Below, piece after piece: positions 35,349 to 46,913 of a stretch of 64,000 nt of DNA. The stretch spans positions 20,139,080-20,203,079 of the forward strand of contig CM070617.1 in NCBI GenBank assembly GCA_036346255.1, in the 5' to 3' direction. How positions within the stretch are numbered: the stretch's first letter is position 1; every line of letters starts with the position of its first letter. The notes below the pieces were generated by a model. That model did no database searches. It was given only the letters and a program-made list of their open reading frames with translations, and had not been told where the DNA came from. The stretch is from Ampelocalamus luodianensis (Eukaryota; Streptophyta; Magnoliopsida; Poales; Poaceae). The translations under genes were made by a program, and so were the position numbers.

Positions 35349-37511
35349 TAGGGGTGAAAACGGATCAGATAGTTTCCGACCGATCCGAACAAAAACGGAT
35401 TCGGAATGTCTCGGATCGGAGCTGTTAGACCATGTGGGCGGATCTAGATTATTTTAGTGATGAATAATTGACAATGTTAGTGCGATGTTATTTGAGGCGT
35501 GTGGCGTGTGTGGACTTATGTCGGTCAAGTTGGGACGAACTTGTGCTTAGGAAAAGATGGTGTTTTGGTCTTTGCATGTGCGGGGGTAACTCGGAGGCGA
35601 TCGTGGTCTACGGTGGCCGGGAGATGACTTGGTGCAAAGTCATGGTCCGAAGGGTCAAGGGTCTTTGGAGAGGCAGTCGGGCTCGAGTTGGAGCGCGTGG
35701 AGGTCAAAGCCGGATGATGCGTGGTGGAGCTATGGATGTGTAATCCGAAGGCTATGACACGTGACAATTTTAGGTGTCTAAAATTGGGTAGGTTAAGTGT
35801 GACCAGTGTTAAGCCCATGTATTGGGCCCTAAGTCTAATGGGCGTGCGTGGGGTTAAGTGATTAGGGTTATATATATATCTATATATATATGCTTGGCGA
35901 CTCTGGGGAGGCGGGGTTTTATTTTTGGATCTTGCGTAGTAGAAGCTTTGGGCGTTTGGGAAGCGCAAGGTTTTGGCGACTCTAGGGCGTGATGGCGAGC
36001 TCTGGTTGGTTTATCTCTCACGTACATGAGTATGTTTGCTCGGAGTGCATGCGTGTGTTCATGCATGTGCCTTGCCGCCTTGTATTATCTCTGAAAGACC
36101 ATCTAGGAGGTGTGCTCAATTTGTCTTTGTGCAAGAGAGGTGTTCTTTTCTTTGTTGGTGTGATTGCCAAAGAAAACAATAATTTTGTTGGTTGTTGGAG
36201 CCATCTAGAGTGTGACGTGAGGCATGTTTTTTCTCTTGGGTGATTAAGAGAGTAGATGAGAAAACTTTATGCATTGAGTTAATCAAGAGATGTGTGGCTT
36301 TTGCTTGTGCATGCATTCATTGGTTTTGGTGTGAGCGACCTCTTGTGTTTCTCTGTCCAAGGATTAGTGCGGCGGCCGGTTGGTACGCTAGTTGTATTTT
36401 CTCTAGTGACAGTTAGGGATCGAGTGAGATTGGAGGCGGGAGATCAAGTGCAAGTAGTGCTTTAATTTTTGCAATACACAACAAAAGACAGTAAATTTGA
36501 GGAAAAAGTTATCACTGTGGATTACAATCATTCACCCCCCCTCTGATTGTCATTAACGATCCTACAGAAACGAATCCGGTTTTTTTTGTCGGAAACGGAA
36601 ACGAGTACGGATTATCCGGATTTTAGCCCAAAAGAGAAAAAGGGATTTAAATTGATTTTCGAATTTCAAAAAATGCAACAAATCAAATAGTCTTTTAAAA
36701 ATAGCAAATAGAGTTCAAAAATCCTAGAAAAAAAAACACAGAAATCGTTGAATTATTTTTAATTTAATCAAATTAATTCCAACTTAAAGTTTTTATTTTT
36801 GTATATAAATTATTTTAAATTTCTAAAAAATAGGAAAAACCTTTTTAAAATCCAGAAAATTCAATAAATTAATTAAAATTTTCCTTTTCACTTTAAATCC
36901 AATAAAATCCCAGGAAACTCAATAAATTTTATTTTTTACATTAAAAACTAGAAAATTAAATAATTGACTTTATTTTATTATTTGTTTTCCTTTTTAACCA
37001 GGAAAACTCTTTTAAATCTCAGAAAATTCAATAAAATAATAATTTTATTAATTTTATTTTTAGTAACATACTTTGGGATATTCTGATCATTTCTTGTATA
37101 GATTAACCATCGATCTAATCGATGTTAGTGTGAACTAAATTTTATGTATATGATGAACTAAGTGTGAATGCGTAATGACTTTGTGAGTTATGATTTATGA
37201 GCTAAATATGGTAAACTAAGTGTTATATTTGTGATGAACTAGTTAATGTAACTTGCTAGTGCCAATGTTATGTGTGGTTGCTGAAAATATGAACAATTCA
37301 TGAATGTTTACATCAAATAAATTAGTTATATGTTTTCGTTAATTTCTGGCATACAATTTAAGGGGTTTTCATGTTCCAAAAAATATACGTGATCGTATTC
37401 ATTTCGATTAAGTATTAAGCTCGTATTCGTATTAGTATCCGGATCAGAAAAATATGAAAACAAATATGACAAAGACATTATCCGTCTGTTTCCGATCCGT
37501 TTTCACCCCTA
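35349..37511. mobile_element. hAT-type element, 2.16 kb, with perfect TIRs and 8-bp TSD
   Basis: Ends are perfect inverted repeats of at least 18 bp: TAGGGGTGAAAACGGATC at 35349 and its complement ending at 37511. The 8-bp string GCTATCAT flanks both sides (35341-35348, 37512-37519). Subterminal DNA is full of variants of CGGATC, CGGAAACGG and TATCCG, typical binding-site clusters. No transposase ORF. An 1144-bp solo LTR sits inside. Confidence 0.85.
35423..36566 (+). mobile_element. Solo LTR nested in the hAT-type element
   Basis: Runs TGTTAGACCATGTGGGCGG to TTAACGATCCTACA. It is preceded at the 3' end by TTCACCCCCCCTCTGATTG-like sequence, a frequent grass LTR terminus. A TATA-like run (TATATATATCTATATATATA) lies at about 35871-35890. 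Flanks GGAGC and GAAAC do not match perfectly, so the target-site duplication is not confirmed. Confidence 0.6.
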
Positions 37512-39145
37512 GCTATCATCATTTTAATTGGCGATAGAGGTCCAACTTCCTTTTTTGTGGGCAACAGAGGTCTAGCTTTGTAAAAAAAAAAATCAACTAT
37601 TTATTTCTATAATTATTTTTAAAATGTATTATTAAAAAAAAATCTCTAGCTTGACTTGTGCCTTATAAGATCGAATTGATCTTGAGCACTATGTCTCTCT
37701 TGTAACTCCTACTCGAGTGACTACTAATTCGCATCTTGTTCCATTTCCTTTCTTAGGTCTCATTTTTCTAAACCAATGGGCACACGAGAGATATTCGATT
37801 TGGAACATTGGAATGTCACGATGAGCGACCCAATTCATGGAAATCCAAATAGGACTTTACTAATTTTCCCTCTTATTTTATTATTTCTCCTACTTGAAGG
37901 TCAAGCTATACTTTAATAGCCAGGGTGTTTGCTTCTCGTAGTCAGATACCAAATCAAATTGCAACTTCAAGCGATTCTGTTCCAGTCTCTAAACTCTTCT
38001 GTGTGTGCATAGAAAACACTGTGATAGCTTCAGACTCAGGTCTGATTTGAAAAGCATTTGAAAAGCAGGAATCCCATAGATTTGTCGTGGGAACTACTAT
38101 TTTCTGCAAAAATCGCGCGTTCCAAACATACCCTCAAGCTCCAATTGAAATCACAGATGTGCTGATGTGCATGATACATGAGAGTTCGAGTCTCCTCGCC
38201 ATCCACCAACTTAAGATGGGCGTGCATGCTATATTTGATAGAATTCTATTTTCTTGTGTCTTCCAATATATTAGTTGGTCATACTTCTATTTGTTATTCT
38301 CGTTTTCTAGTTGTGTTGATTGGCTATTGGAGTGCTCGGTGACACTAGTTATTCAACGTAATATTTACTCCTTTAAAATGTTATAGTGGTGGTGAGTGAT
38401 GTGTTCTTCGCATCCCCCTCCAATCCATATAAGTCGCAACTCTAATCCCCTCGAGAAATCATGTGCCGATGTGTTGACCTCGCCTCGCCACCTCAGATCC
38501 ATCACAACCCCTTCTCTTTGAAAAAATTTATATGAGTGCAGCCCCCGCCTCCCTAATCCCTCGCGAACCCTTCCTCCTATTTTGTTACTTCTGATCACGC
38601 AGCTTCCCCTGCTTTCCTCGTCGCGACACCCCCTTCTCCCTAACAAATCTCAACAGCATGTCTTCCCTCCCAATCAGCGCTACCCCCAGACCTCTAATCT
38701 ACCTTCGCCTCCCCGGGAATAGCCCATCACTAGATGAATCTCTGGTTCTTATCATCAATGAGGCCAACGTGATGTGATCCCAACCCTTGGCGGCCAGAGC
38801 GGTTGCCTGACACGCGATGGTGTGATGTAGCGCTAGCACGTGGCTTGCAAAGAGGAGACAGACGCAACACTAATACTCCAGCTCTATTGCACCCTGCACA
38901 GCAAAGCTATCAAGTAGGTAATGCTTCAGTTCAAGTAAGAAATTCCTTTGTCCAATTTTATTTTTCGATAGGCATTGTTGTTTAGAAAAAGTTCACATTG
39001 AAGCATTATGAGTTGTTGCTTAGAAAAAAATGCCAAGGGCAACAAGCAGCGACTTTCTTCGTGCTAGAATCCCTTCCTAATCAAGACAACGATAAAGCGG
39101 CCTTGGACTTGAAGCGAGGATTGAAGCATTTCATTTAATTGATCT
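37264..39145. repeat. Tandem segmental duplication, copy A
   Basis: 1882 bp, near-identical to copy B (39780-41670). It includes the last ~248 bp of the hAT-type element, the TSD, the right fold-back arm and about 1.5 kb of unique DNA. ORFs 38087-38386 (plus) and 38365-38646 (minus) recur in copy B only because the DNA is duplicated. Confidence 0.9.
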
Positions 39146-39779
39146 GAAGGAAGCACCACAAGGGGAGGACAAAGAATGGAGCGCAAGGAGGAGGTGCTTG
39201 ACCAAGGCCAATGGAGAGTGGCGGATCTAGGGGAAGGAGGGGCAAGGGAGGGCTCTAGGGTTTCAGGCGTCCTCCCCTTTCCCACTTGGCCGGCCTCCAC
39301 ATGGGCTTCCTGGGCTAAAGGCTCGAGGCCCAGGTTCTCCATACTTTATTTCTGTGCAGCGAACACTTAAGAGGTCGTAACTTTCTCTCCTGAACTCGGA
39401 ATGGAGTGATTTTTATCTTCAAATTTAGATAACTCATAGCACTTCAACTTTCTATTTGTGGAGTTTTTCTTAAAATGTCGTCTTCATTATGAAATTTGCC
39501 TTGAAATTGACTCGATTCACGGACCTTGGTTCTCAGACGGCCTGCCTTATGGGCCCCATATCTCAAAACTTAAAACTCCAAATTTAGTAAATGAGGACTC
39601 TAAATTGTACTATGGAAAATGATCTACAACTTTGTAGTTACGAGGTTTTCCATTCGAAGTCGTTCCAGTCGCAAAAATTACGTTGCAAGATTATTACAGA
39701 TTCTGTCATGTTTCTGTGCAAGGCAAATAAGGAATCTCTCAATCTCCTTATATTCTCTGCACCTAAACGGGATATTACA
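39146..39779 (+). mobile_element. LTR fragment between the two duplication copies
   Basis: 634 bp unique to the spacer. It ends GGGATATTACA exactly where copy B starts. It contains the 'aactcggaatggagtgattt' and 'gatctacaactttgtagtta' wording common in long gypsy LTR ends, and a GC-rich 'gagggctctagggtttcag' block like that in the LARD LTR. The 5' part is missing. Confidence 0.55.
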
Positions 39780-41670
39780 AATGTTATGTGTGGTTGCTGA
39801 AAATATGAACAATTCATGAATGTTTACATCAAATAAATTAGTTATATGTTTTCGTTAATTTCTGGCATACAATTTAAGGGGTTTTCATGTTCCGAAAAAT
39901 ATCTGTGATCGTATTTGTTTCGATTCGTATTCGCTCCATATTCGTATTCGTATATGGATCCGAAAAAAATATGAAAACAAATATGACAAAGACATTATCC
40001 GTCTGTTTTCGATTCGTTTTCACCCCTAGCTATCATCATTTTAATTAGCGATAGAGGTCCAACTTCCTTTTTTGTGGGCAACAGAGGTCTAGCTTTGTAA
40101 AAAAAAAATCAACTATTTATTTCTATAATTATTTTTAAAATGTATTATTAAAAAAAAATCCCTAGCTTGACTTGTGCCTTATAAAATCGGAATTGATCTT
40201 GAGCACTATGTCTCTCTTGTAACTCCTACTCAGGCAGCTACTAATTCTCGCATCTTGTTCCATTTCCTTTCTTAGGTCTCATTTTTCTAAACCAATGGGC
40301 ACACTAGAGATATTCCAGTTTGGAACATTGGAATGTCACAGTGAGCAGCCCAATTCCCGCGGAAATCCAAATAGGACTTTACTAATTTTCCCACTTATTT
40401 TATTATTTCTCCTACTTGAAGGTCAAGCTATACTTTAATAGCCAGGGTGTTTGCTTCTCGTAGTCAGATACCAAATCAAATTGCAACTTCAAGCGATTCT
40501 GTTCCAGTCTCTAAACTCTTCTGTGTGTGCATAGAAAACACTGTGATAGCTTCAGACTCAGGTTTGATTTGAAAAGCATTTGAAAAGCAGGAATCCCATA
40601 GATTTGTCGTGGGAACTACTATTTTCTGCAAAAATCGCGCGTTCCAAACATACCCTCAAGCTCCAATTGAAATCACAGATGTGCTGATGTGCATGATACA
40701 TGCAAGTTCGAGTCTCCTCGCCATCCACCAACTTAAGATGGGCGTGCATGCTATATTTGATAGAATTCTATTTTCTTGTGTCTTCCAATATATTAGTTGG
40801 TCATACTTCTATTTGTTATTCTCGTTTTCTAGTTGTGTTGATTGGCTATTGGAGTGCTCGGTGACACTAGTTATTCAACGTAATATTTACTCCTTTAAAA
40901 GATTATAGTGGTGGTGAGTGATGCGTTCTTCGCATCCCCCTCCAATCCTCATAAGTCGCAACTCTAAACCCCTCGAGAAATCATGTGTCGATGTGTTGAC
41001 CTGGCCTCGCCACCTCAGATCCATCACAACCCCTTCTCTTTGAAAAAATTTATATGAGTGCAGCCCCCGCCTCCCTAATCCCTCGCGAACCCTTCCTCCT
41101 ATTTTGTTACTTCTGATCACGCAGCTTCCCCTGCTTTCCTCGTCGCGACACCCCCTTCTCCCTAACAAATCTCAACAGCATGTCTTCCCTCCCAATCAGC
41201 GCTACCCCCAGGCCTCTAATCTACCTTCGCCTCCCCAGGAATAGCCCATCACTGGATGAATCTCTGGTTCTTATCATCAATAAGGCCAACGTGATGTGAT
41301 CCCAACCCTTGGCGGCCAGAGCGGTTGCCTGACACGCGATGGTGCGAGGTAGCGCTAGCACGCGGCTTGCAAAGAGGAGACAGACGCAACACTAATACTC
41401 CAGCTCTATTGCACCCTACACAGCAAAGCTATCAAGTAGGTAATGCTTCAGTTCAAGTAAGCAATTCCTCTGTCCAATTTTATTTTTCGATAGGCATTGT
41501 TGTTTAGAAAAAGTTCACATTGAAGCATTATGAGTTGTTGCTTAGAAAAAAAATGCCAAGGACAGCAAACAGCAGCTTTCTTCGTGCTAGAATCCCTTCC
41601 TAATCAAGACAACGATAAAACGGCCTTGGACTTGAACTGAGGATTCAGAAGCATTTCATTTAATTGATCT
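39780..41670. repeat. Tandem segmental duplication, copy B
   Basis: 1891 bp. Begins AATGTTATGTGTGGTTGCTG as does copy A and stays aligned to TTAATTGATCT at 41670. Small indels and substitutions separate the copies. It carries only the 3' tail of the hAT element, showing that the duplication followed that insertion. Confidence 0.9.
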
Positions 41671-42243
41671 TCTGCATGTAACGCAAGTGATGCCGCTCTC
41701 ACTTTTTTATCTTTATATCTACTTCAAAAGAGTTTATTAATCTGATTTTGGTATATGTTCTAAAACAATGTTTTTGGTTACGCATATAAAGAATTGTTTG
41801 ACTGTGTTAAATGGAATGAGTTAGGTCAAGCGATTGCCTACTCTTTATACAATTTGTTGCAAACCCAACCTATTGTCATTTCACTAATTTCTTGATTTCC
41901 CTTATGTGGTAAACATCTTTATATCAGGTTCGATTGCAAATAATTAAAGTTTGTTGTTTCCCCAGATGGAGACGTAGCCAAGGGTGCAACGTAAGACGAA
42001 CACAGTGCCGGAGGCATGACACGGATCACATTGGAGCTCAGCCAGGTGTGACGGGTTGACGACATGGCGCAAGCCAAGCCAGGCAACGGTGGTGCGATAT
42101 GTTGGGGTAATATGTTTTTTATCGGCCAAGTTTGTTATGTCTTCTGTTGAAACTACTTACATTTATGTCGTACCAAGCAACATTCACATAACCGCTTCCA
42201 AATCATGGCAACGACTCGATTCAGATAACATGGGGAGCTTCAG
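41671..42243. other. No gene recognised
   Basis: Unremarkable AT-rich DNA. 'taatatgttttttatc' occurs at about 42107 and again at about 42464, a short dispersed repeat around the small ORF. Confidence 0.4.
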
Positions 42244-42267
42244 TTGTTATTGAAAACCATATCTCAG

Positions 42268-42492
42268 ATGGAGACGTCCCTAACAGAATACAGAATAAGC
42301 AGCATCATACTCATCTTTTTTTGCACCTTCTTTGTATCAGAGCTCAACCAAGCTTCATGCCGAAGCCAAGGCTATGCTGTAGGCTCAGGCGCCGAGCACG
42401 ACAATACATGTGAAGATACGACGCGGGTTGACACGGATCTCAATAACAATGGCTCGACTAGATTAATATGTTTTTTATCTGTCCCTAAGTAA
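42268..42492 (+). CDS. Possible small secreted peptide (hypothetical, 74 aa)
   Basis: From the second in-frame ATG (42268) the frame reads METSLTEYRISSIILIFFCT, a short hydrophilic start followed by a hydrophobic core like a signal peptide, then FFVSELNQASCRSQGYA and an acidic Asn-rich tail. I do not recognise a family. Only three Cys lie after the core, fewer than in defensin-like peptides. No splice or promoter support; it could be chance. Confidence 0.2.
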   Translation: METSLTEYRISSIILIFFCTFFVSELNQASCRSQGYAVGSGAEHDNTCEDTTRVDTDLNNNGSTRLICFLSVPK

Positions 42493-42791
42493 TTTTGAAT
42501 TTTTTTTTTGGATAAATCCACACCATTATAATCTAGACCCATCATAATCGACGGTGTAGATCATCATCTTTCTCTATCGATTAATGTGATTGTTTATATA
42601 ATATATGCAATAATAGGAAAGTATTAGAGAAGGGCATGTCTAAACAACATATACCTGATTTCTTTCAATCGGATGCGGGTGGATAGTAATAAGAACTTCC
42701 TAAACATAGGTTGAGCTGAACCTATTATCTGCACCGTCCACTAGCTTTAAGATCCGCGCCCGATTTTTTTCTTTTTCATTCTTCGACATCA

Positions 42792-44068
42792 GGGCGTGTT
42801 TGGAACAACTTTGGCTTTGGCTTTTCGCTCGAAAAAGCCAGAAGTCGTTCCAAACACCTAGCTTCAGCGCCATGTTACAACGTCATGCGAGGCGGAAGCC
42901 ACCCACGGGACCTTCGCGCTTCGCAGCCCCATTCGCATTTACCCCTAAAGTTAGGGGTAAATTACCCACCATTTGCCACTGAATAAAAGCCCCTAATCCC
43001 AGCCCCTCCCGCCCCACCCACCCGCCCAGACGCACACCTCCTCCCTGGCTCCCTCCTCTTCCAGCACCCACCTCCTCCTCCTTCCCAGCCGCGTCCTCCT
43101 CCCCTGCGCTGGCGTCGGCCAGATACAGATCTAGATCTGGATCTCGCCCACCTCCTCCTCCTACACCGCTTCCTCCTCCTATGCCCGCGGTCGCCCTCCT
43201 CCACCTCCCTCTACCCCGCACTGGCCTTGCCACCGGCCTCCTCCATCGACCCCGCCGCCCAACTCCTCTCCCAGCACCACCCTCCTCCTCCCTTGACCCC
43301 GCGTTGGCCCTACCGTCGGCCTCCTCCCTTGACCTCACCGCCCAACTCCTCTCCCGGTGACGGTGGCGGCCCAAACCCTAGTCGCCGCCTCTTTTTCCTT
43401 TTTCCTTGTGAATTTAATGTTTTGTAATAATTATTTGTTGTATTAATTATTTGCTATAATAATAATTTGTAATAATTATTTATGTAATAATTGTTACTAT
43501 TAATAATTACTTATTGTAATATTTATTAATTGTAATAATTGTTTTTAATAATTATTTATTATAATAAATATTAATTGTAATAATTGTTGTTAAATACATT
43601 AATTGTGGTTTATTGCATTGATTGTCATGAATTGCAGTATATTACGTTGTTTGCGATATATTGTCGTTAATCGTCATTGAATGCGATCGATTGCGGTAGT
43701 CATCGTTCATTGCAGTCAGTTGTGTTAATCATCGTTAATTGCACTTAATTATCGTCAATTGCGGTAGTTATCATTAATTGCGGTAATTCTCGTCAACTAC
43801 AATAGTTGTCGTCAATTGTGTTAGTCGTCGTTAATAATCATCAATTATCGTTAGTTCTCGTTAAATGTTGTTAATTGCGTTAAACAACATCAAACAAGTC
43901 GTTACTATCCTCAGGGGCATTTCAGACATTTTTCATCTCGGAAGCTGCAGCCAGCCTACCTAAAAGCCAGACAGTCAAACACCAAACCTCTTCAGCCCAA
44001 TCGTTCAGCCTTGCAACCCTATCGTAAGCCGCTTTTCAGGAAAGCCACAGCCGTGCCAAATAGGCCCT
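42792..44068. mobile_element. hAT-like non-autonomous element with GGGCGTGTTTGG-type ends
   Basis: The left end AGGGCGTGTTTGGAAC...GGCTTTGGCTTTTCGC and the complement of the right end, AGGGCCTATTTGGCAC...GTGGCTTTCCTGAAAAGC, are imperfect inverted repeats of about 35 bp. The left half (42880-43400) is GC-rich with Pro/Arg/Gly-rich ORFs, possibly a captured gene 5' end. The right half is a degenerate AT-rich array. A target-site duplication is not evident. Confidence 0.45.
43424..43900. repeat. Degenerate short-period repeats: TAATAATTATT then GTTAATTGCGGTAGTCATC
   Basis: From 43424 to about 43610, TAATAATTATTTGT-like units recur. From about 43640 to 43900, units such as GTCGTTAATCGTCATTGAAT, ATCGTCAATTGCGGTAGTTA and TTGTCGTCAATTGTGTTAGT recur with a period near 18-22 bases. 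Confidence 0.7.
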
Positions 44069-44383
44069 TAGTTTGATGGGGAGAGAGAAAAGGATGCAGC
44101 ATAGTACATATGGGGTCGACGACCGGGAAGAAGTCGACGCGATGGTCGACGATGAAGAAGGTGGTCGTCCCCCAGCCCGCCGCCGTCGGATCCACCCTGC
44201 CCTATTTCGTCACCGCCGGATCCGCCATCGTCGAGGAGATACACACCGCCGGAGGTAAAGAATTCCAGATCTAGCCGAGCGGAGGAGGTTGGCAGCACAG
44301 GTGCTTGTCGATGGTGTACGACAACGACGACGGTGCACACTGCCTCCTCCGTTGCTCGTCTTCTTCGTCGCCGAGATGCATCG
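44069..44383. other. GC-rich DNA, no gene recognised
   Basis: GTCGACGATG-rich sequence. Together with 45195-45616 it flanks the TIR element at 44384-45194. Both sides have short GC-driven ORFs only. Confidence 0.35.
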
Positions 44384-45194
44384 ACCCTCTTTGTTTAGGC
44401 TTTTTGTCTGGCTTAAAAGCAAAAAAGCCAAAGCCTAAACAAAGGGTGGCTTTTTTGTCTGGTTTATAAAAAGCTTAAGCCAATTTAAGCCTAAAAGCCA
44501 TAAGCCATGGGAGGTGTTTTTTTGCTTTTGTGGAATGGAATAACTGTTTGCCACTAAAGTTCACTGAAATTACCCACAAAATGCCATTGCATATAAATAC
44601 ACAAATCGTTCCGTTTTTTTTCATGTTCCACCTCCTCTTCGATGATTCCCAAATCCTTCGGTTCCTCTATGCCGCCGCCTCCAATCCCATGGTACACTAC
44701 TACTGTATTATGCAGTGGGGTTTATTTTTCAAGATTATGCTTCCTTTTAATCGATTTTTAAATACTGAATACATGCATGCACGGACGAGCGATATCTTAC
44801 TATGAATAGGTTGTCTGTTATACTCTGGTCTTCTTAGATATACATCTCCGATGGCGAGATTTGTAATTTATTTGGATAGACTATGGTGCACACACATGTA
44901 TGCTCGTACAAGCAAAATCTATTTTGTTTCATATGTACACTTGTATGTATCATCATATTTTCAAATCTCATGTAAAAATAAGTTTAAATATATGCTTAAA
45001 AAGGTTCTTTAAACCTTCAAGGGCATTTCAGATCTTTCATCCTTCACACACAACTCAATAAGCCAACATCCTATAAAAAGCCTGATTACCAAACAACAAA
45101 GCTTGGCTTAAAAGTTTAGAGGCTTATAAGCTGATTAAGCCAAAAAACTGGCTTTAAGCTATAAGCTAAAAAGCTTAAGCCTAAACAAAGAGGG
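44384..45194. mobile_element. TIR element (MITE), about 0.8 kb
   Basis: Starts CCCTCTTTGTTTAGGCTTTT; the end, read as complement, is CCCTCTTTGTTTAGGCTTAA. The next ~60 bases at both ends are built from AAGCC/GGCTT and TTAAGC/GCTTAA words. The interior is AT-rich and non-coding. Flanking bases do not give a clear target-site duplication. Confidence 0.7.
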
Positions 45195-45678
45195 CTATCG
45201 TCTTTCTTCCTCGTTGGTGTATGTTGATGGCCATTCTTCCTCCTCGCCAGTTCCGATGACGAGGTAGTGTTGCTCCATCTGGTGCTCTAGATCTAGTCGG
45301 CAAGGATGATCTAGGTCTAGCCATGCGCCGCCTTGCTGCTCACCGTGGCATGGTCCCAGAGGTGCTCCACCGTGCACCTCGTCGGTCCATCTCCTCCTCG
45401 CTCGCCGATCTCCAAGTGTATGGTACAGTACATGTTCACACTTCTTGTCGGTGTCTTCGAGTTGCTCCGCGCCGGTGTGCTCCCTTCAACATGCACCGTG
45501 TCGCCGCCATCTTCTGTCATCTTCCTCGATGGTACACTACCTACCGGTGTCGCCCGTCTTCCTTACCAATGTACCGCTCCTATCTTCTTCCTCGTTGGTG
45601 CAACTGGCGGAGGTAGCTTAAACATCAAAAAGCCCTATGACCCCATAGATTTTTGCATAAAACCCCTATTATTATTGA
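45195..45678. other. GC-rich DNA, no gene recognised
   Basis: Contains overlapping ORFs on both strands (for example 45333-45722) with Arg/Pro/Ser bias and no domain. Confidence 0.35.
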
Positions 45679-46913
45679 CAGTGGCGGAACCAGGAATTTG
45701 GGAGACCCAGGGCGAGGACTGACCTGCTGTGATGGCTCGGTGACTCGCCATGCCGCGCCACGCCTCAGCCCCCACCCCGCGCCGCGCCTCGCCTCGCCAT
45801 CCCCACACATTTTGGATGTGGTAACCTAACAACTAAATATCAAGCTACTAGCACATTGATTTGTTTTTTCATTGCTAACTCGATCCAGACCATTGTTTTG
45901 TTTGCATGTTTAGATGACTTAGGAAATTTGCAGTCCATCTCAACAACTACAACAAATCCCTTGTCAGTGGTTACAGTAATAGGATCGAGGTCGACATTGT
46001 CGATTAGTAGTAGGTCATATTGATCCAGCCACATACCTTAGTTTGATCGATTCAACAACGAATGCAAGGTAGCACATATATGCATGGACCTTACGACAAA
46101 TCAGTTGGATCGGCTGGCCGGGGGTTCCGATTGGACAGTGTAGATTGCTCCTAATTACCGTGCACCGTAGCATCTCTGCATTGAGAATGCCAATGTAGAT
46201 GGTCCCTCTCCTGCCTGGACTGGACCATAAGAGCATCCGCAGTGTATAGACCCCTTTAAGGGGTCTTAAGGTGACACAAGGGGTCTTAGCTGTGCAAAAA
46301 ATACCACAATGTGTAAGATCTCTTTCCTAGCTAAGCCCCCACTGGTGGGACCCACAAACCTCTCTCTCAATCCTCTCCTCTCTCCTTCTAAGAACTAGTT
46401 CCTAGCTAAGATCTAGTTCCTATTCTCTCTCACCTAAGACCCCCTTGCTACAATGTGTAGTACTAGGTCTAAACTTTTATCTCTCCTCTAAGACCCCCTT
46501 TCAAACACACATTGACCATGCTCTAAATCTTAAGTTCTCAACTCTACAATCTTCACCGGAGTACTAGTAGTACAACCAACCGATCAAGCCTCAATTACTC
46601 GTGCTCGGCCGTTTCCGTCTCGAAGCTGGCATCTTCTCACAACATGGCGATCAGGGCAGGCTCGCACAATGGCATGGCAACATCACGCACGAAAAGATCC
46701 CCTTTGTCCATCGACTCGATTCGATTTGCAGAGGGTGTGTGCTCGTCGTAGTTAGTGCACGAGCTTTTTTCTGCTACAGTGGAATGCTTATGGAACATCT
46801 ACTTTAACTATGGATGGGACACGACATTTGTTTGTCCGGAAGGGGTGGGGGTGTTCTGCCCGGGAGACCCGGAACAGCCGCCCCAACTTGCCCGAGGGGT
46901 GGTTCCACCACTG
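45679..46913. mobile_element. hAT-like element, 1.24 kb, with a nested Tourist-type MITE
   Basis: Ends CAGTGGCGGAACCAGG (45679) and, as complement, CAGTGGTGGAACCACC (46913). Flanks ATTATTGA (45671-45678) and AATATTGA (46914-46921) match at 7 of 8 bases. No transposase. A 293-bp MITE is nested at 46231-46523. Confidence 0.65.
46231..46523. mobile_element. PIF/Harbinger (Tourist)-type MITE
   Basis: Ends GAGCATCCGCAGTGT and, as complement, GAGCATGGTCAATGTGT. They are flanked by TAA on both sides (46228-46230, 46524-46526), the 3-bp duplication of the PIF/Harbinger superfamily. AAGACCCC/GGGGTCTT words repeat inside. Confidence 0.7.

Noticed and set aside
38087..40908. 99-aa ORF present twice (38087-38386 and 40609-40908)
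   Set aside because: Duplication of the underlying DNA explains the repetition; synonymous-type changes are not favoured, so it is no evidence for a gene.
37264..41670. Interpretation of the two 1.9-kb copies as LTRs of one retrotransposon
   Set aside because: Neither copy has TG...CA ends, no PBS or polypurine tract borders them, and the 634-bp spacer is itself an LTR fragment.
42883..43374. 163-aa Gly/Arg-rich ORF
   Set aside because: Low-complexity translation of a GC-rich, CCTCC-repeat stretch. It might be part of a captured gene but cannot be supported as a CDS.
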